A stretch of 32,948 nucleotides of DNA from an uncultured Gammaproteobacteria bacterium. Its GTDB lineage: Bacteria; Pseudomonadota; Gammaproteobacteria; Poriferisulfidales; GCA-002705445. This document shows, piece after piece, positions 16,310 to 23,300 of the stretch. Both the position numbers and the translations under genes were made by a program. The notes below the pieces were generated by a model. That model saw only the letters and a program-made list of their open reading frames with translations. It was not told the origin of the DNA and did not search any database. The stretch spans positions 1-32,948 of the forward strand of contig CAJXAV010000015.1 of NCBI GenBank assembly GCA_913050095.1. The letters run 5' to 3'. Within the stretch, counting starts at the first letter, position 1; each line of letters begins with the position of its first letter.

Positions 16310-16968
16310 AAATATTATCTATTAATGTATCTTTACCAAAAAAAATTGTTTTTAAAAATAAATCTTTAACAACAAGTATTTTTAAAGAGCCTACTAACAG
16401 GGTCATTAAATTGAAAAAGATTGGGTTAGATGGGGATAAACAAGCTGATTTAAAATCACATGGAGGACCTAATAAAGCTTTATATCTATATTCATACCAA
16501 CACTACAAATATTGGGGAGATATTCTAAAAAAGGATTTCTCCAATAATTACGGATTAATAGGCGAAAACATTACTGTAGATGAACTTGATGAAGAAAAAT
16601 ATTTTATTGGTGATGAAATTGGGATATCAAACGTAGTAATAAAAATTACTCAACCAAGAATACCATGCTATAAATTAGGTATTAAAATGAATGACAAAAA
16701 TTTTGTAAGAGAATTTATTTCATATGGACACTTAGGATTATATGCAAAGGTATTAAAGACAGGAGAAATTAAAAATGGAGATGCCCTAAAATTACTGCAT
16801 AGAGAAGAAAATACAATGACAGTATACAATATTTCCAGACTTCTTTTTGATAAAGATGTAAATATAGAGGAGTTAAGAAGAGCAGTAAAAATTAATTGTT
16901 TATCTGAAGAAATAAAGACCCGTTTTAATGAAAGACTTGCTAAACTAGGGTACTACGAAAATATATAA
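16306..16968 (+). CDS. yiiM: MOSC domain protein, YiiM-like
   Basis: A 220-residue MOSC-domain protein matching YiiM in length and layout. The conserved SHGGPNKALYLYSYQHYKYW lies at about 51-70, GLIGENITVD at about 83-92, and PRIPCYKLG contains Cys121, the expected molybdenum-cofactor ligand. The C-terminal 60 residues form the small helical domain found after MOSC in YiiM. YiiM reduces N-hydroxylated bases such as 6-hydroxylaminopurine and protects against their mutagenic effects. It overlaps the DCC-type gene by 4 bases; an electron-transfer partnership is possible but not shown. Confidence 0.88.
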   Translation: MKILSINVSLPKKIVFKNKSLTTSIFKEPTNRVIKLKKIGLDGDKQADLKSHGGPNKALYLYSYQHYKYWGDILKKDFSNNYGLIGENITVDELDEEKYFIGDEIGISNVVIKITQPRIPCYKLGIKMNDKNFVREFISYGHLGLYAKVLKTGEIKNGDALKLLHREENTMTVYNISRLLFDKDVNIEELRRAVKINCLSEEIKTRFNERLAKLGYYENI

Positions 16969-16976
16969 AAATAAAA

Positions 16977-17285
16977 ATGGAAAAAATTAGAAATTTTTTT
17001 AGAGTTCAATCTAATTATCAGTTGTTAATTATTAATATAGTTTTTGCTGTCACAGGGACATCTTCTTTGTTTGTAGCAGATTACATTTTAAATTATTTTT
17101 TAGTTAATCAAGAAAATTACAATAATTTTTTATATTGGACTACAAGAATTATTTTTATTTTACCTGTATATCAATTTTTACTATTATTTTTTGGAGTTCT
17201 ATTTGGTGAATTTTCATATTTTTGGGAAATGGAGAAAAAAACATACAATAAAATAAGATTAATGTTTAAAAAAAATAAAAAGTAA
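16977..17285 (+). CDS. DUF6787-like membrane protein
   Basis: A 102-residue protein with two membrane helices (about residues 16-35 and 53-77). The N-terminal RVQSNYQLLIINIVFAVTGTSSLF and the C-terminal LLLFFGVLFGEFSYFWEMEK resemble the conserved ends of a small membrane family of unknown function that I recall as DUF6787. It starts 8 bases after the MOSC gene on the same strand. No catalytic residues are apparent. Confidence 0.65.
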   Translation: MEKIRNFFRVQSNYQLLIINIVFAVTGTSSLFVADYILNYFLVNQENYNNFLYWTTRIIFILPVYQFLLLFFGVLFGEFSYFWEMEKKTYNKIRLMFKKNKK

Positions 17286-17300
17286 TTAAATTAATTATTT

Positions 17301-17336
17301 TTGATACAATAATTTATTAATTTAATACAATAATTT
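17301..17336 (+). promoter_or_regulatory. Promoter region with tandem repeat before the ferritin-like gene
   Basis: ATACAATAATTT occurs twice (17304-17315 and 17325-17336), 21 bases apart, two helical turns. TTGATA (17301-17306) and TACAAT (17326-17331) could serve as -35 and -10 with a long 19-base spacer. The phased repeat may be an operator, or a chance event in AT-rich DNA. Confidence 0.4.
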
Positions 17337-17357
17337 GTAAATGAGAGGCATTCAGAA

Positions 17358-17792
17358 ATGGAAAATGTAGACAGAAAAAAAGTAATTTCTTTATTAAACG
17401 ATATTATGAAATATGAGCTTGCAGGTGTTGTAAGGTATACGCACTCAGCTTTAATGGTGGTAGGGCCTTATAGAGAAAGTTTAATAACTTACTTTAATGA
17501 GCAATCCTCAGAATCTCTTCTGCATGCTCAAAGTGCAGGAGAACTTTTAGTAAGTTTAGGAGGACATCCTTCGCAAGATATCTCAATTATTGATGAATCA
17601 AATGATCACTCAATAACTTCTCTTCTTCAAGAGAGCTTAGAACACGAAAGAAAAGCTGTTTCTCTATACAAAGATTTATTAAATGAAGTGGAAAACAAAA
17701 GCATATATTTAGAAGAATATGCTAAAGAAATGATTAAAAATGAAGAAATACATAGTTTGACTGTTGAGAAAATGCTTAGAGATTATGAGTAA
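17358..17792 (+). CDS. Ferritin-like diiron protein (bacterioferritin-related)
   Basis: A 144-residue four-helix protein of the ferritin-like superfamily. Candidate iron ligands are Glu20 (KYELAGVVRY), Glu52 and His56 (SSESLLHAQ), Glu94 or Glu96 (ESLEHE) and Glu129 with His132 (EEIH). The third helix start ESLEHERKAVSLYKDLL is typical of bacterioferritin-type proteins. In the second helix the Glu and His are four apart instead of the three of the classic ExxH, which may mark a distinct subgroup. A heme-binding methionine is not evident. Its role in iron storage or oxidation is inferred. A GAGAGG site supports the start; the stop overlaps the trpS start region by 8 bases. Confidence 0.82.
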   Translation: MENVDRKKVISLLNDIMKYELAGVVRYTHSALMVVGPYRESLITYFNEQSSESLLHAQSAGELLVSLGGHPSQDISIIDESNDHSITSLLQESLEHERKAVSLYKDLLNEVENKSIYLEEYAKEMIKNEEIHSLTVEKMLRDYE

Positions 17793-18801
17793 AGAAAGCA
17801 GTTTTACACAGAGAGTATTGTCTGGTGTTCAACCAACTGGCGGTCTTCACATTGGGAATTATTTGGGCGCAATAAAAAATTTTGTCCCGCTGCAAAAAGA
17901 TTATGAATCTTTATTTTGTGTTGTTGACCTTCATGCAATTACAGTATGGCAAGATCCTAAGGAATTAATAACAAAAAAACGCGAAGTTGCAGCAGCATTC
18001 ATCGCTTCTGGGATAGATCCTAAAAAAAGTTTAATTTTTAATCAATCCGATGTTCCTGAGCATACACAACTATCATGGGTACTTAATTGTGTAGCAAGAA
18101 TGGGATGGTTAAATAGAATGACTCAATTTAAAGATAAGGCTGGCAAGAACAAAGAAAACGTAAGTGTTGGCTTGTATACATATCCTATATTAATGGCGTC
18201 AGATATTTTGATATATAAGGCAACGCATGTACCAGTTGGTGAGGATCAAAAACAACATTTAGAACTTGCAAGAGATATAGTATTAAAATTCAATAATGAT
18301 TTTGAAAAAGAGCTATTTCCAATGCCAGAGCCAATTATCATGGAAAAGGCTGCAAGAATAATGAGTCTAAGGGATGGATCAAAAAAAATGAGTAAATCTG
18401 ATATATCAGAGTATTCAAGAATCATGCTTACTGACTCTAATGATGAGATAGAAAAAAAAATAAAAAAAGCAAAAACAGACGCGAAGCCAATACCTGACTC
18501 ATTAAAAGAATTAGAATTAATGTTAGAAGCAAAGAATTTAATAACAATTTATGCAGCGTTTGAGAATATAAGTTTTGATTTAATTCACAAGAGGTACGGC
18601 GGAAAGAATTTTTCAGAATTAAAAAAAGACCTAATAGGTACGGTGATAGATAAGATTGAACCAATTAGAGAAGAAATGATCAAACTAACAGATGATCAAA
18701 AATATTTAGATAGCATTCTCGAGTCTGGGTCAATTAAAGCACGTAATATTGCAAAAGAAGTTTTAAATGAAGTATACGACGTTACGGGACTAAGTAACTA
18801 A
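17785..18801 (+). CDS. trpS: Tryptophanyl-tRNA synthetase
   Basis: A 338-residue class I aminoacyl-tRNA synthetase that charges tRNA-Trp. VLSGVQPTGGLHIGNYLGAI (11-30) contains the HIGN version of the HIGH motif, and SKKMSKSD (about 199-206) is the KMSKS loop; VPVGEDQKQHLELARD is the conserved Trp/ATP-binding segment. ATG 17785 gives the family length; a TTG at 17764 would add seven residues inside the preceding gene. It overlaps the ferritin-like gene by 8 bases, so the two are translationally coupled. Confidence 0.97.
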   Translation: MSKESSFTQRVLSGVQPTGGLHIGNYLGAIKNFVPLQKDYESLFCVVDLHAITVWQDPKELITKKREVAAAFIASGIDPKKSLIFNQSDVPEHTQLSWVLNCVARMGWLNRMTQFKDKAGKNKENVSVGLYTYPILMASDILIYKATHVPVGEDQKQHLELARDIVLKFNNDFEKELFPMPEPIIMEKAARIMSLRDGSKKMSKSDISEYSRIMLTDSNDEIEKKIKKAKTDAKPIPDSLKELELMLEAKNLITIYAAFENISFDLIHKRYGGKNFSELKKDLIGTVIDKIEPIREEMIKLTDDQKYLDSILESGSIKARNIAKEVLNEVYDVTGLSN

Positions 18802-18814
18802 AATTTATATAAGT

Positions 18815-19429
18815 TTGATAAGTCAAAAAGAAATAATACAAGAATTAATAGCCAAAGATAAAAATCTAGAAAAAATCCTGGATAATACAAAAAAATGTCC
18901 TTTTTTATCAAATCCAATCATCAAAGAAGAGTTCCTATTTTTTGAGCTTGCACAGTCAATTGTTGGTCAACAAATATCTGCTAAAGCAGCTGATGCCGTG
19001 TGGAAAAGAATTATCTCAAGCTCTAAAGATAAAAAAGAATTATTAAAAAATTTATCAAATTCAAAGTTAGAGTGGGCGAGAAAACAAGGTTTGTCAGAAA
19101 GAAAATATAATTATATACAGTCAATCGCAAAAAAAATAACCTTAAAACAATTATCTTTAGAATCAGTAAAAGATTTAACGGATGAAAAAGCTATAAATTT
19201 TCTATCAGATCTAAAAGGTGTAGGACCATGGACTTCAGAAATGTTTTTAATGTTTGCATATAAAAGATTAGATATATTTTCGATAGGTGATATAGCACTT
19301 AGAAGGGCAATATCTGATATTTATAATGTTCAGAAAGATGATTTAAAAAAAATTATTAATATTTCTAACAAATGGCAGCCATATAGATCTGTCGTTTGTT
19401 GGTATTTATGGGAGCATTTGGGGGTTTAA
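18815..19429 (+). CDS. AlkA-type DNA-3-methyladenine glycosylase
   Basis: A 204-residue HhH-GPD DNA glycosylase that removes alkylated bases. It has the family segment LAQSIVGQQISAKAAD (45-60), the helix-hairpin-helix LKGVGPWTSEMFLMFA (about 133-148), and the catalytic aspartate Asp159 in FSIGDIALRRA. It lacks the N-terminal domain of E. coli AlkA, like the shorter AlkA-like enzymes. The start is TTG at 18815, 13 bases after trpS, with no strong ribosome binding site; the next in-frame Met is far downstream. It ends 2 bases from the convergent DUF1674 gene. Confidence 0.92.
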   Translation: MISQKEIIQELIAKDKNLEKILDNTKKCPFLSNPIIKEEFLFFELAQSIVGQQISAKAADAVWKRIISSSKDKKELLKNLSNSKLEWARKQGLSERKYNYIQSIAKKITLKQLSLESVKDLTDEKAINFLSDLKGVGPWTSEMFLMFAYKRLDIFSIGDIALRRAISDIYNVQKDDLKKIINISNKWQPYRSVVCWYLWEHLGV

Positions 19430-19431
19430 AA

Positions 19432-19611
19432 CTAAAAATCGTAGGTAATACCTTTTCTTTCCCAATCGCCATATCTGGTTGGTTCCAAGCCTTTAGGCCC
19501 ATTTTTTTCTTTTGCTCTAAGAATACGTATCTCTTTCCTTTTTCTCTCTTTAGCTTCATTTAAAGCATTCTGAGCATTTTCTTTATTTATATCTTTTAAA
19601 GTTTTTTTCAT
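19432..19611 (-). CDS. DUF1674 protein, SDHAF4-like
   Basis: A 59-codon gene, easily missed because it is short. After a charged helical N-terminus rich in Lys, Glu and Asn, the end reads GPKGLEPTRYGDWERKGITY and then DF. The pattern GPxGxEPTRYGDWExKGxxxDF is the diagnostic C-terminus of DUF1674, the bacterial relatives of the mitochondrial succinate dehydrogenase assembly factor SDHAF4 (Sdh8), which binds free, flavinylated SdhA. The family is widespread in alphaproteobacteria; no sdh genes lie in this window. Its stop lies 2 bases from the stop of the convergent AlkA-type gene. Confidence 0.88.
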   Translation of the reverse strand: MKKTLKDINKENAQNALNEAKERKRKEIRILRAKEKNGPKGLEPTRYGDWERKGITYDF

Positions 19612-19634
19612 AAATCTATATGAGTATTTTCTAA

Positions 19635-19650
19635 TATAATAGAGTATAAT
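19635..19650 (+). promoter_or_regulatory. Tandem -10 boxes before the pseudoazurin gene
   Basis: Two perfect TATAAT hexamers lie 10 bases apart (19635-19640 and 19645-19650), 37-52 bases before the ATG. Neither has a convincing -35 box at 16-18 bases, so an activator-dependent or weak promoter is possible. Confidence 0.4.
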
Positions 19651-19686
19651 ACTTGGGTTTTAAAATTTTACAATAAGGAAATTAAT

Positions 19687-20142
19687 ATGAAAAAAATTAT
19701 AAAATTAGGCAGTTTATTTTTTATTATATTAACATCGAATATTACATTTGCAGCAGATACGCACGTAGTAAAAATGTTAAATAATGGTGAATTAGGCTCT
19801 ATGGTTTTTGAGCCAGGGTTTATAAAAATAAATTCTGGTGACAGTATTACATTCGAAATGACAGATGCTGGCCATAATGCAGTGACAGTAGCAGGACCAG
19901 AAGGTAGCATTCCATTTGATACTAAATATAAGCCCAGTGTTACAGTTAAATTTGATGTCAACGGATTATATTTATACAAATGTGCCCCTCACGCAATGAT
20001 GGCAATGGCTGGAATCATCCAAGTTTCTGATGCAAGCAACAAAGCTGAAATGGCTAAAGAAGTAGAAAAGTTTGAAGCAACAGTTATGATGCCAAATGTA
20101 AAAACAAGAATGTCAGATTTAATGAATAGTAATGTAAAGTAA
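19687..20142 (+). CDS. Pseudoazurin-type blue copper protein
   Basis: A 151-residue precursor. Residues 1-22 form a Sec signal peptide with a cleavage site after TFA, so the protein is periplasmic. The mature part matches pseudoazurin: LNNGELGSMVFEPGFIKINSG (31-51), then GHN (His63), and YKCAPHAMMAM with Cys99, His102 and Met107, the complete type 1 copper site at the usual +3 and +8 spacing. It shuttles electrons in the periplasm, classically to nitrite or N2O reductase, but the partner here is unknown and no reductase lies in the window. The C-terminal 35 residues are helical and charged, as in pseudoazurins. AAGGAA precedes the start. Confidence 0.93.
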   Translation: MKKIIKLGSLFFIILTSNITFAADTHVVKMLNNGELGSMVFEPGFIKINSGDSITFEMTDAGHNAVTVAGPEGSIPFDTKYKPSVTVKFDVNGLYLYKCAPHAMMAMAGIIQVSDASNKAEMAKEVEKFEATVMMPNVKTRMSDLMNSNVK

Positions 20143-20153
20143 ATAAAGTTAAA

Positions 20154-20188
20154 TATAGAGGTTCATCATGTTGTTATGAGTCTCTATA
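20154..20188. terminator. Hairpin between convergent pseudoazurin and dksA genes
   Basis: TATAGAG (20154-20160) pairs with CTCTATA (20182-20188), and inside it TCAT pairs with ATGA. The structure overlaps the last codons of dksA. No strong T-run follows on either strand, so any terminator activity would be weak or Rho-assisted. Confidence 0.35.
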
Positions 20189-20584
20189 AGCTTTCTCAAT
20201 TCTTTCCTGTCTGCTTTTTTCTTCAGCGCAAAATAAAGCAGTTGGCCTAACTAAAAGCCTCTCAATGCCGATAGCTTCGCCCGTGTTTATACAATAACCG
20301 TAACTACCATCGTCTATTCTTTTGATTGCTTCATCAATTTTTGGTAAAAGCTTTGATTCCCTATCGAGAATTCTTAATCTTAAATGTATTTCTTCTTCTA
20401 CTTGTGCTCTATCAAGATCATCACATTCTCTAGATTGTTGAGATAGTTCTGATCTCTCATTTTCAAGATGTTTTCTTAAGTCTATTTTCATACTTATTAA
20501 TCTATCTTTGAAAAAATCTAATTGATCTTGATTCATATATCTGCTTGCAGCAGCTTTTTTTATTTTTGCTTCAGTATATTTCAT
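20174..20584 (-). CDS. dksA: DksA-family RNA polymerase-binding factor, two-cysteine type
   Basis: A 136-residue DksA. The coiled-coil tip DDLDRA (55-60) keeps the Asp-x-x-Asp-x-Ala that acts in the secondary channel of RNA polymerase, where DksA with ppGpp alters initiation at rRNA and amino-acid promoters. The globular domain, which binds zinc through four cysteines in E. coli DksA, has only two: Cys98-x-x-Thr101 and Cys119-x-x-Glu122. The flanking sequence (GIERLLVRPTALFC) is otherwise conserved. This resembles zinc-independent DksA2 of Pseudomonas aeruginosa. It lies downstream of ctpA on the same strand, with its own promoter in the gap. Confidence 0.93.
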   Translation of the reverse strand: MKYTEAKIKKAAASRYMNQDQLDFFKDRLISMKIDLRKHLENERSELSQQSRECDDLDRAQVEEEIHLRLRILDRESKLLPKIDEAIKRIDDGSYGYCINTGEAIGIERLLVRPTALFCAEEKSRQERIEKAYRDS

Positions 20585-20642
20585 AAAATCATTTTCCTTT
20601 ATAGTTTATTCTAATTTCGACGAAATATTATGTTAGGCGCGT

Positions 20643-20670
20643 ATTATACAGTGGAATTACTAACACTCAA
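20643..20670 (-). promoter_or_regulatory. dksA promoter with GC-rich discriminator
   Basis: On the minus strand TTGAGT (20670-20665), a 16-base spacer and a perfect TATAAT (20648-20643) are followed by ACGCGCC. Such a GC-rich stretch between the -10 box and the start is the mark of promoters inhibited by ppGpp/DksA, so autoregulation is plausible. Most promoters in this window are AT-rich here. Confidence 0.6.
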
Positions 20671-20703
20671 GATCTATTTTTTTATTTTTGTCTTTGAATT
20701 TAT

Positions 20704-22002
20704 TTAATTTTTTGTCATTGAAATTATATTAAGACCTTTTAAAAGATTAATGGCTTCAGAAAGTTGATAATCATTCTTTAGTTTTTCATTTTGCAGTTTT
20801 TCCTTGTTATCTTTATCTTTATTATCAGTATTTTCTAAATGCCCTTTTAAATCAGATTCCTTCAATATTTCGTTTTTTAAACTTGAGCTTAATTCAAGAT
20901 TTTCTACAATAATATCAGGCTCAATTCCTTTGGCTTGAATCGATCTACCATTAGGAGTGTAGTATCTAGCTGTTGTTATTTTTACAGCTGTTCTAGACGT
21001 AATAGGAAGAACAGTTTGTACAGAACCTTTTCCAAATGACTGTGTGCCCATTATTATTGCTCTTTTATGGTCTTGGAGTGCTCCAGCAACTATTTCAGAT
21101 GCTGATGCAGAACCGCCATTTATTAAAACAACAATTGGTTTTCCGTTTGCCAAGTCGGTATTATTTGACGTAAATTCATACATTGCATCTGCAGCTTTGC
21201 CTTTTGTAAAAACTAGTTTTTTCTTTCCTTTTATAAAAGCATCACTAACATCTACAGCAGCACCTAAAACGCCGCCAGGATTATTTCTCATATCTAGAAC
21301 ATATCCTTTAATGTTTCCCTTTGATTTTGTATTTAAATCTGAAATCGCATTCTTTAGACTTTTTCCAGTTTTATTTTGGAAACTTGATATTCTAATGTAA
21401 CCGAATTTATCATCGATTATTTCATACTTCACACTTTTTATTTTTATTTTTGCTCTAACAATTTTAATTTCTAGTGGTGCGTTTTGATTTTCTCTTGCAA
21501 CGGTAAGTAAAATTGGAGCACCAACTTTACCTCTCATAAGATCAACTGCTTGATTTAACGACATGCCTTTCACAGATTTACCATCAATTTCAATAATAAA
21601 ATCACCTGGTTTTATACCGGCTTTGAATGCTGGGGTATCATCTATTGGTGTAATAACTTTTACGAAGCCTTCTTCCATTGTGACTTCTATACCAAGTCCA
21701 CCAAACTCTCCCTTAGAACCAATTTGTAAATCTTTAAAATCTTTTTCATTTAAAAAAGTTGAATGTGGGTCTAGTCCTTCAAGCATTCCTTTTATTGCAT
21801 TATCAAAAAGTTCTTTATCAGAAACATCTTGAACGTAATTTTGTTTTATTTTCAAATAAACCTCTGAAAATGATTGCAACTGATTAAGGGGTAAACTTGT
21901 TTTTGCTGCGTGAGCATTATTTTCTTGATAGTAAAAAAGAATATTAAGTACAATTACTGTACTTAGGATAATAAAAAAGCTTTTATATTTAATAATTTTC
22001 AT
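20704..22002 (-). CDS. ctpA: S41 family C-terminal processing peptidase
   Basis: A 432-residue periplasmic protease. Residues 8-25 form a signal peptide or anchor. A PDZ domain (about 98-170; GEFGGLGIEVTMEEGFVKVI) recognises unstructured C-termini. The protease domain has GYIRISSF, DMRNNPGGVL, the catalytic serine in GGSASASEIVAGAL (about 297-310) and the catalytic lysine Lys325 in SFGKGSVQT. CtpA-type enzymes trim cell-wall hydrolases and envelope proteins. The C-terminal 60 residues are highly charged (Lys, Asp, Glu, Asn) and likely flexible. It reads toward dksA, with 119 bases between. Confidence 0.93.
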   Translation of the reverse strand: MKIIKYKSFFIILSTVIVLNILFYYQENNAHAAKTSLPLNQLQSFSEVYLKIKQNYVQDVSDKELFDNAIKGMLEGLDPHSTFLNEKDFKDLQIGSKGEFGGLGIEVTMEEGFVKVITPIDDTPAFKAGIKPGDFIIEIDGKSVKGMSLNQAVDLMRGKVGAPILLTVARENQNAPLEIKIVRAKIKIKSVKYEIIDDKFGYIRISSFQNKTGKSLKNAISDLNTKSKGNIKGYVLDMRNNPGGVLGAAVDVSDAFIKGKKKLVFTKGKAADAMYEFTSNNTDLANGKPIVVLINGGSASASEIVAGALQDHKRAIIMGTQSFGKGSVQTVLPITSRTAVKITTARYYTPNGRSIQAKGIEPDIIVENLELSSSLKNEILKESDLKGHLENTDNKDKDNKEKLQNEKLKNDYQLSEAINLLKGLNIISMTKN

Positions 22003-22104
22003 TTAGCTATAGTATTAGAATTTAAGCATCTAGCCAAATTAATTTAATCAAATAGTAATATTTATATTTAAATTTATGATTTTAAAGAAGTATATTATCT
22101 TGAA

Positions 22105-22136
22105 TTATATATATAAGAATTTACTTATATATATAA
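22105..22136. repeat. Large AT inverted repeat between ctpA and arsR
   Basis: TTATATATATAAG - AATTTA - CTTATATATATAA: 13-base perfect arms around a 6-base centre, each arm nearly self-palindromic. It lies in the shared upstream region of the divergent ctpA and arsR-like genes, about 120 bases from the latter, and could be an operator, a cruciform or an AT-bias accident. Confidence 0.5.
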
Positions 22137-22176
22137 AAAACTCTATATAATCAATCAAATAGTTATAAATTAATTT

Positions 22177-22192
22177 ATTAGACATATCTAAT
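22177..22192. promoter_or_regulatory. Candidate operator of the ArsR/SqrR-like gene
   Basis: ATTAGA-CATA-TCTAAT is a perfect 6-base inverted repeat with a 4-base centre, about 65 bases before the arsR-like ATG. ArsR-type repressors bind such imperfect AT-rich palindromes over their own promoters; the match is positional only. Confidence 0.4.
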
Positions 22193-22256
22193 ATTGATTG
22201 GTACCATGCTATAGGTGTTATTTTAAAACTATAATAATCATAAGGAGTAAGACTTA

Positions 22257-22586
22257 ATGTCTGAAGCTGCAGGTGAAAGGATAGATCATAGTAGTGTATC
22301 GCAAGATGATATTGATAGAGCATCTCGTTCTATTAAAGCAATGTCTCATCCATTAAGATTAAAGATTCTGTGTATATTGGGAGATTCTGAATTTAGTGTC
22401 CAAGATATTGTTGATACTGTTGGCACATCACAAAGTAATATTTCTCAGCATCTAGGTATTTTAAAAGATAAAGGTGTATTGGTTACTCGTAAAGAAGCTA
22501 ATAAGGTTTTTTACAGGGTAAGCGACGAAAGAACTTTAAAGTTGTTAGAGATGATGAGAGAAGTTTTTTGCTCTTCAGGGAAGTAA
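22257..22586 (+). CDS. ArsR family regulator of SqrR/BigR type (persulfide sensor)
   Basis: A 109-residue winged-helix repressor of the ArsR family (helix-turn-helix about 46-72; DIVDTVGTSQSNISQHLGIL). It lacks the metal-binding ELCVCDL of ArsR but has Cys39 (RLKILCIL) and Cys105 (REVFCSS), at the same relative positions and 66-residue spacing as Cys41 and Cys107 of Rhodobacter SqrR, which form a polysulfide bridge on persulfide exposure and release DNA. It leads an operon with rhodanese and glutaredoxin genes, sulfur-transfer functions, as in YgaV-YgaP. AAGGAG precedes the start. The sensory role is inferred from the cysteines and neighbours. Confidence 0.88.
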   Translation: MSEAAGERIDHSSVSQDDIDRASRSIKAMSHPLRLKILCILGDSEFSVQDIVDTVGTSQSNISQHLGILKDKGVLVTRKEANKVFYRVSDERTLKLLEMMREVFCSSGK

Positions 22587-22601
22587 GTAATAAGTAATAC
22601 T

Positions 22602-23024
22602 ATGGAAGTCTATTTTAATTTTATCTCAAATAATCCAGTGCTTTTTATTCTCTTTTTTGTAATATTAGCATTTATATTATTCAACGAATATAAGACAATA
22701 ACTCAAAAATTTAAAGATATAAGTCCTCAAGATGCTGTATTTTTAATAAATAAAGACGCTTTTATTCTTGATGTTAGAGAAAGCTCAGAATTAAGTCAGG
22801 GCGCAATTAAAAATTCAAAACACATAAATTTCTCCACCGTAGAATCAAGTATAGATTCAATAAAAAAGTATAGCGATAAACCAACTATAGTTTATTGCAA
22901 GTCTGGGATTCGTTCTTCAACAGTATCTAATATTTTGACAAAGAATAATTTTCAAGAAGTATACTCTATGAAAGGTGGTTTTGAAGCATGGGTTCAAGAC
23001 AACTTACCAGTGGTGAAAAATTAA
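22602..23024 (+). CDS. yibN: Membrane-anchored rhodanese, YibN-like
   Basis: A 140-residue protein with one N-terminal membrane helix (about residues 11-28) followed by a cytoplasmic rhodanese domain. The active-site loop YCKSGIRS places the sulfur-accepting Cys99, and FILDVRE and GGFEAW are the conserved flanking motifs. Rhodaneses move sulfane sulfur from thiosulfate or persulfides. Both layout and order (followed directly by grxC, then gpsA) match E. coli YibN. It starts 15 bases after the ArsR-like gene and stops 2 bases before grxC, so all are likely one operon under that regulator. Confidence 0.9.
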   Translation: MEVYFNFISNNPVLFILFFVILAFILFNEYKTITQKFKDISPQDAVFLINKDAFILDVRESSELSQGAIKNSKHINFSTVESSIDSIKKYSDKPTIVYCKSGIRSSTVSNILTKNNFQEVYSMKGGFEAWVQDNLPVVKN

Positions 23025-23026
23025 AT

Positions 23027-23272
23027 ATGAAAGCAGTTATATATTCAACAGCAATTTGTCCATATTGTGTTAGAGCAAAAATGCTTTTGGACAAAAGAAA
23101 TATTAAATATGTTGAATATAAAGTTGATCAGGATAATAAAGCTTTTGAAGAAATGTTGAAGCTATCTAACGGGAGACAATCAGTTCCGCAAATATTTATA
23201 GATAATAAACATATTGGTGGTTACGATGATTTAGTAGATTTTGATTTAGAAGGCGGCTTAGATAATAATTAA
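23027..23272 (+). CDS. grxC: Glutaredoxin 3
   Basis: An 81-residue dithiol glutaredoxin. The active site CPYC (Cys11, Cys14) lies in MKAVIYSTAICPYCVRAK, SVPQIFIDNKHIGGYDDL holds the cis-proline and glutathione-binding residues. It reduces protein and glutathione mixed disulfides. I start at ATG 23027, which gives the normal length; an upstream in-frame ATG would add a stretch that lies inside the rhodanese gene. In E. coli secB follows grxC; here gpsA follows after 28 bases. Confidence 0.95.
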   Translation: MKAVIYSTAICPYCVRAKMLLDKRNIKYVEYKVDQDNKAFEEMLKLSNGRQSVPQIFIDNKHIGGYDDLVDFDLEGGLDNN

Positions 23273-23300
23273 TAATTAATGTGGATAATATAAAAACTAA

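Noticed and set aside
19365-19559. 64-residue minus-strand frame near the AlkA-type gene end.
   Set aside because: It is out of frame with the DUF1674 gene, which occupies the same strand and has a clear family signature.
22105-22323. 72-residue minus-strand frame spanning the AT palindrome and the start of the ArsR-like gene.
   Set aside because: It covers the regulatory region and antisense arsR sequence, has low-complexity Tyr/Ile/Leu content and no start signal.
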